A DNA stretch of 39,545 nt, taken from a virus. The stretch's first letter is position 1. Each line of letters starts with the position of its first letter. Of this stretch, positions 32,201-39,159 are shown piece by piece. Where the stretch lies: IMG/VR virus record IMGVR_UViG_3300042383_000031, positions 1 to 39,545 of that record, one strand, 5' to 3'. The notes beneath the pieces are model-generated. The model saw nothing but the letters and a program-made list of their open reading frames with translations. It was not told where the DNA came from and ran no database searches. Made by a program: the position numbers and the translations under genes.

Positions 32201-32460
32201 GCGGAGTGGGCTACAGCCGTTGAGCCGTCTCTTCCGCGAGTAATAGTAAGTGTATTGCCAGAAGAGTAGTTACTTATATCTACAATTTCTTCATTGGCTG
32301 TATCTGGGTCGATAACAACTGTATATGTTTCAGTTGATGCAGGTGTCTTTCCACCCATTAGTTGCGAGCCAGAAATTACAGTCATCGTTAAATCGCCTGA
32401 TGTAATTGCTGACGCTAGTGTCGTTTGTTGAGAACGAGAGGAGTATTTGCGTATTGTCAT
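29239..32460 (-). CDS. Main tail fibre, 1073 aa
   Basis: ATG at 32460. The N-terminal ~115 residues (YSSRSQQTTLASAITSGDLT through YSSGNTLTITRGRDGSTAVA) are a conserved fibre-base domain that docks to the tail. A long Ala/Ser/Thr-rich shaft follows, with repeated units like VNADINASAAIADTKLGTIS and GTASTATTATTASAL. The C-terminal third (from about 770, VQGNPVLNSAFSIAQRGTTF) is a beta-rich receptor-binding domain containing QGELAACQRYF and ending SAEL. It is expected to bind host surface glycans. The paralogous tip of the 392-aa protein indicates domain duplication. Confidence 0.85.
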   Translation of the reverse strand: MTIRKYSSRSQQTTLASAITSGDLTMTVISGSQLMGGKTPASTETYTVVIDPDTANEEIVDISNYSSGNTLTITRGRDGSTAVAHSAGAAVRHMVIGRDLQEANDHIENTTTAHGITLANIVQTGSTGTVTSGMILDGTIVNADINASAAIADTKLGTISTAGKVSNSATTATSANTNSAIVARDSSGNFSAGTITANLTGTASTATTATTASALSTARNFQLTGDVEASAVSFDGTGNVSLTTVIGTGAIVNADVNASAGITYGKLSLNSSITSADIVDGTIVNGDINSSAAIALSKLATDPLARANHTGTQTASTISDFDTQVRTSRLDQMAAPTASVALNSQKITGLADPTSNQDAVTLKYLTDQKGATNGIASLDGSGLIPTNQLPALAITETSVVVSQAAMLALTAQVGDVAVRTDVNKSFILTASPATTLGNWQELLTPTDAVLSVDGNTGAINLSGTYLNSTTGTLLGNLAAGGFKVTGLGTPTSDADAATKVYVDAVAGSATAAASSAAAAATTYDNFDDRYLGAKSTAPSVDNDGDALIEGALYWNSVSDTMFAWNGSAWGSISSTAAIFRYKFTAAGGETSESGLDDNGVTLSYIAGKEQVYLNGVLLVRGTDYTASNGTSITSLAALTAGDILEIITFTAFDLATAIDKALFDAKGDILVATAADTPGKLTVGVDGYVLKANSATATGLEWAVADPLTTKGDLFTFSTVDARLAVGNNGETLVADSSTSTGLRYTAGTVQGNPVLNSAFSIAQRGTTFAAPAAASYTLDRWNVGNAITTRTWSRQTASLDGFQYCMRIQRDSGASVTALMGLSQSLESVNSIPYQGKTITISAYVRKGADFSAASSVAKLFAASGTGTDQKFQVNGTEYTGQNIFINESITLTTSWQRFTATATVSAAATELAFGVSFTPVGTAGAADYLEFTGFQVDVGSVALPFRTYAGSIQGELAACQRYFSKSYDQASAPAAVASAGLESRMSANRTDRFAVDYSASLPVVMRVLPTVTLYSTATGASGNIRDNGAGADRATTATNIGEGRYQILINSGVSTTANAGHSWHWTASAEL

Positions 32461-32468
32461 TTAGTTCC

Positions 32469-33392
32469 CTATCGGCTGTAGTGGACGCGGATTGGATATT
32501 GATTTTGTTGGCGTGACGTTTCTTCTTTCAAGCGTTGTGTATACAAAGCATACAACTGCTTGGTCGCAGTATTCGACGCACCAAATGGACGCTTGCTATC
32601 TGTCTCGTCTGCTTGTGGGCTGATTTGCGCAGCACGAGCAGGGTCTAGATATGTTAGCAAACGATATGCGGCCCCAAGGATTATGACATCCTTACATGAT
32701 TCTGGTAGACCAGTTTGTGTGGCAAAGTCTTGTGAGTTAGAAGTAAAGGCTTCTGCGTCTGTAGCGTAGATTACTTTAACTGTTCTTCCAGGTGTAATAT
32801 AATCACCAATAGTAATTGTTTGTGCATTAGCGGCAAAAGCAGTGGAGTCTGCTTTAGAATCCCAAGACCATCTGCGTACTGGAATCCATTCTTCAGATGG
32901 ACCAACGGACTGCCACATAATGCTTAGAACATTTGAGATAACATATCCGTCGTAAATATTATATGTTGTAACTGGTGCTTCATAGGTAAATGTCATACTC
33001 TTGACTGCAAACATGGAAGAGCCAGTAGAACGAACAGTATCGTTAATTGCTTTTTTAACTGAGTTACGTGGAAATACTGGAGAGATAGCAACCTTAGAAT
33101 CAGCAGCGTGTGTGCTGGCAGTTGTTCCTAGATATCCTCTACCGTAAGGAGATACCGTAGCAGTATTAGCAATACGGTCAAATGTATCAATCCACATTAA
33201 CTCTTCGCCAATTTCTACAATACCCTTACCGACTGATTCGGTAGAACCAAGGCTAAGAATTGTAGGTGATGTAGATGAAGATGTGGTTGTAGACACCGCA
33301 GTTTTAAGATAGGTTGTTCTTTCCTGTTGGTATGTATAGCCAGAAAGATTAATTAATACTTCATCGATAAGATTAGATAGTGTAGTTGTCAA
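32469..33392 (-). CDS. Head-tail adaptor/connector protein, 307 aa
   Basis: TTG start at 33392 overlaps the previous stop and has AAGGAG nine bases upstream. The N-terminal helix (TTTLSNLIDEVLINLSGYTY) and the beta/alpha body with SVKKAINDTVRS and a C-terminal helical bundle (GLPESCKDVIILGAAYRLLT, LYALYTQRLKEE) have the look of the adaptor that docks below the portal in podoviruses and T7-like phages. It is followed by the fibre genes. The exact family is not certain. Confidence 0.65.
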   Translation of the reverse strand: MTTTLSNLIDEVLINLSGYTYQQERTTYLKTAVSTTTSSSTSPTILSLGSTESVGKGIVEIGEELMWIDTFDRIANTATVSPYGRGYLGTTASTHAADSKVAISPVFPRNSVKKAINDTVRSTGSSMFAVKSMTFTYEAPVTTYNIYDGYVISNVLSIMWQSVGPSEEWIPVRRWSWDSKADSTAFAANAQTITIGDYITPGRTVKVIYATDAEAFTSNSQDFATQTGLPESCKDVIILGAAYRLLTYLDPARAAQISPQADETDSKRPFGASNTATKQLYALYTQRLKEETSRQQNQYPIRVHYSR

Positions 33393-33664
33393 GAGGCTAT
33401 GCTCCTTAATGCGTCAATTGCTGATTTGCCAGTAGTTCCAGCAAGTTCATTACAGATACCATTTAAATCTTTATACGCAGATGGTGCTCTACCAGCACTT
33501 GCCTTTTTATTCAAGGCTCCAATTATTCCAAGTCCTGATGTACTAGCCCAAGCGTTAGCAGCACCTTGTTCATCTTTAAATGCTGTTCTTGCTGGGTAAG
33601 TTCCACCATTGGCTAGGCGATTTAATTCAGCACATAGAGTGCTACCTGCGGTACCTGTTGGCAT
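33389..33664 (-). CDS. Small virion-region protein, 91 aa
   Basis: Compact Ala/Gly-rich protein (TAGSTLCAELNRLANGGTYP, GIIGALNKKASAG, GKSAIDALRSIAS) with helical repeats of about 40 residues, ELNRLANGGTYP and GICNELAGTTGK being related. The four-base overlap with the adaptor gene suggests coupled expression and a structural role. Unrecognised. Confidence 0.7.
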   Translation of the reverse strand: MPTGTAGSTLCAELNRLANGGTYPARTAFKDEQGAANAWASTSGLGIIGALNKKASAGRAPSAYKDLNGICNELAGTTGKSAIDALRSIAS

Positions 33665-33672
33665 TGTTTATC

Positions 33673-34413
33673 CTATCTAGGTGTAATGATTTTCTTATCA
33701 GGGGTGATAAGTTTTGACTTAGGCTCTTCCTTAGGTTTACCAAAGAATGCGTTATAATAATGTTCATCAAATGAGAACCGCTTCATATGTGGGGCTAATG
33801 CACCAGTATGAGCATATAGTGGAATCTCTGCTTTATCGCATAGGGCAAAGAAGAATATATCTTCACCTATAAATTTAGTTCCCCTACCCATTTCCATAAA
33901 AATTTGTCCGTCTTGGGATACTTCACGAACCTTTGGCACGACACTGCGGTGCATTAATACAAATCCCATACCCGCCGCATCAACCTTAATTAGTTGATTT
34001 ACTGGCATTGGGTGAACTCTAGTTAATCCAAACCCACCCTCATCTCCAACTATAAAGTTAAAGATTGTAGGCATTGGAATCATTAAAGGTTCTTCTGGGT
34101 TATCTGTAGTAAAGTATACTCCAGTAATCATAGGACGCTTTTCAGCATCTCTATTATCCCATAATAATTTAAACTTTTCTGGACTAATTACTACATCTGA
34201 GTCTACCCATAGTAGCCATTCGTAATCAGTCTTATCATACCAGTAATCAATTACTGTTTGTCGTTGTCTAGCAATTTGATTGCCTTGACTTCTTAAAGAT
34301 GTAGCAAATTCTACGCCAGACTTTAACATAACATCTGTTACGCCTTGCATAAACTTGCCATCTACCATTCCATTATCGCACCATACTAGTGCAATAGAAT
34401 CTTTTTTGCTCAT
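33673..34413 (-). CDS. GT-A-type glycosyltransferase
   Basis: 246 aa. YEWLLWVDSDVV (64-75) contains the DxD metal/nucleotide-sugar motif of GT-A enzymes. Further family features are the start of the Rossmann-like fold, the GMGFVLMHRSVV turn, and a GEDIFFF segment that would hold the catalytic acid. The C-terminal ~30 residues are basic (KPKEEPKSKLITPDKKIITP). No signal peptide or membrane anchor, so it acts in the cytoplasm. Being embedded in the virion operon between capsid accessory genes and adaptor, it probably glycosylates a virion protein; substrate unknown. Confidence 0.8.
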   Translation of the reverse strand: MSKKDSIALVWCDNGMVDGKFMQGVTDVMLKSGVEFATSLRSQGNQIARQRQTVIDYWYDKTDYEWLLWVDSDVVISPEKFKLLWDNRDAEKRPMITGVYFTTDNPEEPLMIPMPTIFNFIVGDEGGFGLTRVHPMPVNQLIKVDAAGMGFVLMHRSVVPKVREVSQDGQIFMEMGRGTKFIGEDIFFFALCDKAEIPLYAHTGALAPHMKRFSFDEHYYNAFFGKPKEEPKSKLITPDKKIITPR

Positions 34414-34427
34414 AGTCCCCTGTGTCC

Positions 34428-34664
34428 CTATCTGTACTTTGCTGCTTTTTTCGCTATTGATTTAGGTTGTTTAACAAACTGTTTACCTTTAGCATTACCT
34501 GCAGCCTTGGCTTTATTGGTAGCCGCTTTTTCAGCAGGGCTTAGTGCCGCCCATGCCTTCTCAGGTAAATATCTTTTTTTCCCCTTAGATGGCTTACCAT
34601 CAGAGGTTGTCCACTTTTGCTTAGTCCAGTCTTTTAAAGACTTTTGAGATTTGGCTAGTGCCAT
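34428..34664 (-). CDS. Very basic small protein, 78 aa (KWTTSDGKPSKGKKRYLP type)
   Basis: Lys-rich: KQKWTTSDGKPSKGKKRYLP, LSPAEKAATNKAKAAGNAKG and KQFVKQPKSIAKKAAKYR. This wording recurs in a conserved family of small phage and giant-virus proteins that I cannot name for certain. First base shared with the preceding stop (TAATG). Probably a nucleic-acid-binding virion component. Confidence 0.7.
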   Translation of the reverse strand: MALAKSQKSLKDWTKQKWTTSDGKPSKGKKRYLPEKAWAALSPAEKAATNKAKAAGNAKGKQFVKQPKSIAKKAAKYR

Positions 34665-34852
34665 TATCTATAACCTCCGCCAGCCTTCTTGTATTGAACA
34701 GCAAGTAGTTGTGCTTTACGGGCTGACCATTCTCCAGGGTCTCCACCCTTAGAACCAGCCTTAATCTTTTTAAACAACTTAGCCCTCATCTCAGGCTTAG
34801 TGTAATTGCCAGCAGCATTAACTTTAGACTTAGTCTTTTTCTTTGCTACCAT
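34664..34852 (-). CDS. Very basic small protein, 62 aa (DPGEWSARKAQLLA type)
   Basis: Lys/Gly-rich with GNYTKPEMRAKLFKKIKAGS and GDPGEWSARKAQLLAVQYKK, ending GGGYR, a pattern typical of small conserved phage and algal-virus proteins. It overlaps its neighbours by one to seven bases. Likely DNA-condensing or virion-associated; inferred. Confidence 0.7.
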   Translation of the reverse strand: MVAKKKTKSKVNAAGNYTKPEMRAKLFKKIKAGSKGGDPGEWSARKAQLLAVQYKKAGGGYR

Positions 34853-35121
34853 TTTACTTTATCCGCCCAATATGCTGCAGACATTTTACCTTTAGCAATA
34901 TTCTTTCTATGACGTGCTTTAAAAGATTTTTGTCTTGCTGTAGGTTGTCTGTCTCCAGTAACACCTTGCTGACCAAATCGAATTGTCTTTACTTGACTTC
35001 CTTCTTTGGCTACAACTACGTGTGATTTAGTAGGATGTTTAGGAGTACGCTTTGGTTTATTAAAACCAGACACTCCTGCTCTAGCGAGCCTTGAGTCCTT
35101 TTTGTTTTCCATGCTCCCCAT
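34846..35121 (-). CDS. Very basic small protein, 91 aa
   Basis: ATG 35121 with AGGAAAG upstream; ATG 35112 is an alternative. Lys/Arg-rich with KPKRTPKHPTKSHVVVAKEG and a C-terminal TARQKSFKARHRKNIAKGKM followed by AAYWADKVKW, a motif I associate with small conserved phage head proteins. It overlaps the preceding gene by 41 bases. No enzymatic signature. Confidence 0.7.
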   Translation of the reverse strand: MGSMENKKDSRLARAGVSGFNKPKRTPKHPTKSHVVVAKEGSQVKTIRFGQQGVTGDRQPTARQKSFKARHRKNIAKGKMSAAYWADKVKW

Positions 35122-35236
35122 ACTTTCCTAAGATTGACCTAATGGTTCCGTTCTTGTTCAACCGAACCACTAGACCATTCTTAATTTGAACTGGATTAAA
35201 ACCATCGTGGCGCTTATGACTACCACTAGATGACAT
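35081..35236 (-). CDS. Small basic protein, 51 aa
   Basis: ATG at the TAATG junction after the 40-aa gene. Sequence MSSSGSHKRHDGFNPVQIKN, then GLVVRLNKNGTIRSILGKYG and a basic end. The last 41 bases are shared with the start of the next gene in another frame. Beta-hairpin-like with basic ends; function unknown. Confidence 0.65.
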   Translation of the reverse strand: MSSSGSHKRHDGFNPVQIKNGLVVRLNKNGTIRSILGKYGEHGKQKGLKAR

Positions 35237-35358
35237 TACTTCTTTTTACCCATTTTCTTCATAACCATTTTCTTAGAAGCAGCCTTCTTCGCCGCTTTCT
35301 TGGCCATAGCCTTACCTTTTGGAGTGTAAGGGAATTCCATTTTTCCTACTTTTGGCAT
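35236..35358 (-). CDS. Lys/Ala-rich micro-protein, 40 aa
   Basis: ATG overlaps the preceding stop (TAATG). MPKVGKMEFPYTPKGKAMAK followed by alternating AKKAAKK and KKM repeats, about 40 percent Lys, histone-tail-like. Probably binds DNA or lines the capsid; the real evidence is the perfect coupling on both sides. Confidence 0.65.
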   Translation of the reverse strand: MPKVGKMEFPYTPKGKAMAKKAAKKAASKKMVMKKMGKKK

Positions 35359-35669
35359 TATACTTGTCCTATCTCTTTCATTACGGCTGCGGCTTTGGGT
35401 GTGATATCTTTTGTTTTAGGCATAGTGTCCGCATTATACGCTTTGCCTAAAATCTCTGATGCTTTATGCGCATCTTCTACATGACGCATAGTTGTCCCTG
35501 CTGGTTGTATACCTTGTGCTCTTGCATCTCGATAAGCCTGAAGTTCTGCATTCCATTTTTTATCTGGAATATCTCTTTTAGCATCTCCTGCATTTACTTG
35601 TAAATTCATTACCTTGCATCCAAAACATCCTTCAACTTCTGTTGGATGGTCTTGCCAGTGATATGCCAT
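35358..35669 (-). CDS. Unknown late protein, 103 aa
   Basis: Starts MAYHWQDHPTEVEGCFGCKV, with CFGC and neighbouring His residues that could bind zinc. A helical body follows (KKWNAELQAYRDARAQGIQP, MRHVEDAHKASEILGKAYNA). It lies between the 89-aa head protein and the basic cluster. I consider it a virion-region protein of unknown role. Confidence 0.7.
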   Translation of the reverse strand: MAYHWQDHPTEVEGCFGCKVMNLQVNAGDAKRDIPDKKWNAELQAYRDARAQGIQPAGTTMRHVEDAHKASEILGKAYNADTMPKTKDITPKAAAVMKEIGQV

Positions 35670-35678
35670 ACTCGTCCC

Positions 35679-35948
35679 TTACGCTGCTGTGAAATTAGCC
35701 TCAGTTATTCCTAAGCCAGATGATATTAGTGCAGCCTTAGTAGTATCATCTACTATATGTTCGTGGCCACCAATGTAGAATTCATCATAGTTTGCTATGT
35801 CTTCGTCTAGTGGAAATCTTACTTTAGAATAGGTAGCACCGCTCTTGGCAATACTAACACCCTTATTAAGTTTATAGAAGTAAAATAGTCTATGCTTACC
35901 GATAGGTGCTTCTTGTACAACTGGTGTTGTAAATGTGTAGTCTGCCAT
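35679..35948 (-). CDS. Small head-region protein, 89 aa
   Basis: ATG 35948 is chosen because AAGGAGAACA directly precedes it; the in-frame extension to 36008 crosses the hairpin. Beta-rich (YTFTTPVVQEAPIGKHRLFY, KLNKGVSIAKSGATYSKVRF) with a GGHEHIVDDTTKAALISS helix. Directly after the major capsid gene, so a cement/decoration or head-completion role is plausible but not shown. Confidence 0.7.
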   Translation of the reverse strand: MADYTFTTPVVQEAPIGKHRLFYFYKLNKGVSIAKSGATYSKVRFPLDEDIANYDEFYIGGHEHIVDDTTKAALISSGLGITEANFTAA

Positions 35949-35970
35949 TGTTCTCCTTAATGAACTTACT

Positions 35971-35998
35971 GTAAGGCTAGAGTTTCCCCTAGCCCTAC
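35971..35998 (-). other. Strong hairpin just after the capsid gene
   Basis: On the minus strand the stem pairs GTAGGGCTAGGG-type bases with the complementary CTCTAGCCTTAC side, about 12 pairs counting G-U, loop GGAAA. It lies 10 bases after the capsid stop and before the next ribosome site. There is no U-run, so it is more likely a processing or stability element, or a partial terminator, that lets capsid mRNA exceed downstream mRNA. Confidence 0.6.
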
Positions 35999-36008
35999 CG
36001 TCAATCAA

Positions 36009-36956
36009 CTAAGCGATTGATGAACCTGATTCGATTCGGAATAGTGCCTCTTCGCGGTAGCGAGCAAAGCCTAGTACGCCGTACCAACCCATTGGGCGGT
36101 GACGCATCAAGCGGTCAACTACTGGTCCGATAACTACATGTGGCTCTTCGGCAACTGCCTCAGCCAATGCCTGTTGTCCAGCGATGATTGTGCGGTACAC
36201 CTTTGCAGATGAAGAACCGTCAGTTGCTGTGTACAGACGTGGAGACTCTACGAAGTATGCACCTTCGTATGTTCCGATTTCTCCTGCCCAAATGCGGTCT
36301 TGTGAAGAACCGTATTGGTTAGGAAGCAACCATCCTGCTGAACCTGTCTCAGCACGTAGGTCATGGGATACCTCTGGGTGTAATCCAGCCCAGTATAGTG
36401 AACCCTTGCGACCATTAGCCTTGTTAGCACGTAACTTAGCAACAGCCCTACGGATGTTTGCTGAAGATAGTGTTGCGGCTGCTGTGATAGTTGCAGTTGA
36501 TGTTGCTGTTGAACCTGAGTAGATTACGTTTGAACCGCCACGCAATGTTGTCATTGCTACAGCGTCGATAGAATCTGCTAGGTTGTAAGCGATAATGTTT
36601 GCGATTGCAGGGTCAACATCTGCAAGAGAGAATAACTCTAATGCACGTGTTACCAACACTGAGTTACCGTACTCTGCAAGAGTAATGGTTACTGATGTTG
36701 GTGTTGACATTGCTACTGCATCTGGGTCAGTTGTTTCTGTTAGAGCAGTTGTTGCTGCTGAAAGGTCAACATAACGTTGTAGAACAACGGTTGAGCCAGG
36801 GATTGCTTGACGGGCTGGGCGCTTATCTGCGACTGAACGAATTAGTGGTTCAGAGCGGAGAGCGAATTCTAGAAGACGGTCATACGCCTTCTGTACTAGA
36901 CCAGCACCACCAGCGGTTCCTCCGAGATTGTCAGAGGCTGTTGATACATATGCCAT
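36009..36956 (-). CDS. Major capsid protein, N4-gp56 family
   Basis: 315 aa with the strongest ribosome site of the region (GGAGGTGACGA before ATG). The sequence has the layout of N4-gp56-family HK97-fold capsid proteins: flexible Gly-rich start (MAYVSTASDNLGGTAGGAG), a helix (AYDRLLEFALRSEPLI), KRPARQAIPGSTVVLQRYVD, the beta-rich P-domain with TITLAEYGNSVLVTRALELF, and the A-domain with YWAGLHPEVSHDLRAETG and HVVIGPVVDRLMRHRPMGWYG. It forms the icosahedral shell. No long N-terminal delta domain; the scaffold is a separate gene upstream. Confidence 0.88.
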   Translation of the reverse strand: MAYVSTASDNLGGTAGGAGLVQKAYDRLLEFALRSEPLIRSVADKRPARQAIPGSTVVLQRYVDLSAATTALTETTDPDAVAMSTPTSVTITLAEYGNSVLVTRALELFSLADVDPAIANIIAYNLADSIDAVAMTTLRGGSNVIYSGSTATSTATITAAATLSSANIRRAVAKLRANKANGRKGSLYWAGLHPEVSHDLRAETGSAGWLLPNQYGSSQDRIWAGEIGTYEGAYFVESPRLYTATDGSSSAKVYRTIIAGQQALAEAVAEEPHVVIGPVVDRLMRHRPMGWYGVLGFARYREEALFRIESGSSIA

Positions 36957-36979
36957 TCGTCACCTCCAGTGACTAGAAA

Positions 36980-37465
36980 CTATGATGATTGTTGTGAACG
37001 AAGAACATCTAACAATGCATCCATAGAATCTGCATTGTCAATTCTTGAGTTAAGTTCTTCCATTCTGTCTGGAGTAAACGCACCTTGTGTTAGAACATCC
37101 TGTTGCCTTAGGGCAGCACGGTCTTGTTCTGGCATGTTGGTTTCATCTTGCTGTACTTTAATTCCGAATAAATCTGCATTATCATCGAGCCAGTTAGAAA
37201 CTGTCTCCTCGTTAACATCATCGATATCCTTAAGAATTAAGCGTGCAGCCTTAGCGTTTACGCCTTTCTTTTCCAGGACTTCTTTGACGGTTCGCTCACG
37301 CTGCACTTTGGATAATCCTTCAAGTTGCTCAGTGAGTTCCTTAATACGCTTCTCATCGGCTCTCTTTGCTTTCCGTAACTTCTTAATCAAGTCACTTCCA
37401 TCACCAGAGAAACCTTGGTCAGTATCTAGGTCTTCGTCTTCGTCTTCCCAGTAATTGTTGCTCAT
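36980..37465 (-). CDS. Scaffold protein
   Basis: 161 aa from ATG 37465 (GGTGG eight bases upstream); a GTG at 37477 is in frame but overlaps that site. Acidic start (NNYWEDEDEDLDTDQGFSGD), then a long coiled coil (LIKKLRKAKRADEKRIKELT, EQLEGLSKVQRERTVKEVLE) and a helical C-terminus (DRMEELNSRIDNADSMDALL). The composition and position directly before the capsid gene fit an internal scaffold that guides shell assembly. It has its own promoter about 80 bases upstream. Confidence 0.78.
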   Translation of the reverse strand: MSNNYWEDEDEDLDTDQGFSGDGSDLIKKLRKAKRADEKRIKELTEQLEGLSKVQRERTVKEVLEKKGVNAKAARLILKDIDDVNEETVSNWLDDNADLFGIKVQQDETNMPEQDRAALRQQDVLTQGAFTPDRMEELNSRIDNADSMDALLDVLRSQQSS

Positions 37466-37545
37466 AGCAACTACCACCCTTCTATTCGTTGTTAGTCGCA
37501 GGCCGCAGTTCAGTTCGGGGAAACTGGCTGGCTCCTACTGTCGGT

Positions 37546-37575
37546 CTTATACGCTGCATTGGGCCGATAGGTCAA
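37546..37575 (-). promoter_or_regulatory. Internal promoter before scaffold and capsid genes
   Basis: On the minus strand: -35 TTGACC (37575-37570), 18-base spacer, -10 TATAAG (37551-37546). It lies in the only intergenic gap of more than 100 bases in the structural part of the operon outside the fibre/tail-gene gap, 5' of the scaffold gene, and would raise scaffold and capsid expression. Confidence 0.6.
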
Positions 37576-37585
37576 TGTCAGGATT

Positions 37586-39157
37586 CTAGTATTGTCCGCC
37601 TGTTGTGCTAAGTAGCGATGCTTTCGTAGTTCCAGCCTTACCAGAGAATGATGCAATTTCTCTCTCAGTAAGTGCTTTACGTTTACGCTGTGCTGAAGCC
37701 AAAGTATTAAATACTTCTTGTTCTGCCTCTGCTTGGTTATATCCAGGAAGTGTTGTTCCATAGATTTCGCTTAACTTCTGTGCGGTAGGTAGGATATCTG
37801 CAATTGTTGCATATCCCTTTTGTGCTTCGGCTTGTGTGATTCCTTGTGCTGCTAGTTGTTCTGCTACAGCAACACCAGTCTCAAGTCCTTGTACTCTTGC
37901 GGCTACGCCAATTTCGGCTGCTGCAATCTGACGCTGAATCTTAGGTAGTTGCTGGTTAGGGTCAAGAACATAGGCAACCATATCGGCTGAGCCAATTCCA
38001 TAATAATCTTTAAGTGTTCTAGCAATTGCAGGGTCAGCATTCTGGACTCTCTGAACTGCCATAGATACACGAGTTGATAACTCTGATGGAGATACGTCAT
38101 TCTCAATGAACTGTCTTACATATGCATCATTATCAAATTGAGTTAAACCATATGCTCTAAGTGTTTGACGATATGCATCTTCATTAGATAGGTACTCCGC
38201 AGGAGTAAGGACACTAAGCCCTTTCTTAATGCGCTGTGCATTAGCAGCAAATCGTTGCTGATACTCTGGAGTATTCTGTAACTCTAATGTGATGGTGTCT
38301 TCTGTATATCCCTGACGAGCAAGGTCAAGAATCTTAGCACCAAGAGTTGCGAGACCAAACTTAGCAAATCTATCTGCTACAATTTTGCCGACTGATTCTC
38401 TTTGTGCAGCAACTCGTTCTGCTTCCGCTGCAGCCTTGGCTGCATCTTCTGCCGCTTTTTGTTGTGCTGCAAGATTGGCTGCCGCTAATGCTGCTGCATT
38501 TGCATTTGCAGCATTTGCTGCTGCCGCTGCAGCCGCATCTGCTGCGGCTTGTGCTGCTGCAAGTTGAGCGAGAAGTGCCGCTCTTTCTGCTGCTGATGCT
38601 GCTTCAAGTTCTGCTTTAATTCTTGCAAGTTCTGCTGCACGTGCTGCTGCTTCTGCTTCTGCTTTAGCCAAAGCCTCTGCTGCTGCTTTATCTGCTGCTG
38701 CTTTAGCAGCCGCATCTGCTGCGGCTTTAGCCGCTGCGTCTGCTGCAGCCTTGGCTGCTGCGTCTGCAGCCGCTTTAGCGGCGGCATCTGCTGCTGCATT
38801 ACCAGTTGCTCCAGTTGCACCAACACCAGTTGTTGAACCAGATACTGGCGTAATACCAGCAGCCTTAGAAATAGTTTCAAGTTTAGCAGCGCTTACGCCA
38901 GAGGTAGGAGAGAATGGATTGGTTCCACCAGTTACTCCACCAGCATATGTGCTAGTTGCAGTCTTTGTTGCAGTATTAACAACAGGAATATTTACTTTTT
39001 GTCCGACATTAATCTTATTAAGATTAGAAATTTGTGGGTTAGCAGCCGCTACTGCAGCAACGCTAACGCCTGCTTTAGCAGCAATCGCTGAAATTGTTTG
39101 TCCAGATTTTACTGTAGTTGTACTAGCAACAGGTACTTTAGGTTTAGGAGCAGCCAC
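37586..39157 (-). CDS. LysM-domain, Ala-rich coiled virion protein, 523 aa
   Basis: GTG start at 39157, two bases after the upstream stop. Residues ~16-58 (VKSGQTISAIAAKAGVSVAA, then NPQISNLNKINVGQKVNIP) form a LysM domain, a peptidoglycan-binding fold. A Gly/Thr linker follows, then about 130 residues of Ala-rich helical repeat (units of KAAADAA with Lys or Asp at fixed spacing, about 120-255). The C-terminal half is helical with two LTPAEY-like segments (SNEDAYRQTLRAYGLTQFDN). It may be an elongated virion or ejection protein that contacts host wall. I see no lytic motif. Confidence 0.75.
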   Translation of the reverse strand: MAAPKPKVPVASTTTVKSGQTISAIAAKAGVSVAAVAAANPQISNLNKINVGQKVNIPVVNTATKTATSTYAGGVTGGTNPFSPTSGVSAAKLETISKAAGITPVSGSTTGVGATGATGNAAADAAAKAAADAAAKAAADAAAKAAADAAAKAAADKAAAEALAKAEAEAAARAAELARIKAELEAASAAERAALLAQLAAAQAAADAAAAAAANAANANAAALAAANLAAQQKAAEDAAKAAAEAERVAAQRESVGKIVADRFAKFGLATLGAKILDLARQGYTEDTITLELQNTPEYQQRFAANAQRIKKGLSVLTPAEYLSNEDAYRQTLRAYGLTQFDNDAYVRQFIENDVSPSELSTRVSMAVQRVQNADPAIARTLKDYYGIGSADMVAYVLDPNQQLPKIQRQIAAAEIGVAARVQGLETGVAVAEQLAAQGITQAEAQKGYATIADILPTAQKLSEIYGTTLPGYNQAEAEQEVFNTLASAQRKRKALTEREIASFSGKAGTTKASLLSTTGGQY

Positions 39158-39159
39158 GT

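Noticed and set aside
38385-38880. Ala-, Leu- or Gln-rich frames opposite or beside the LysM protein's repeat
   Set aside because: They arise from the other five frames of the GCx-type repeat and are not independent genes.
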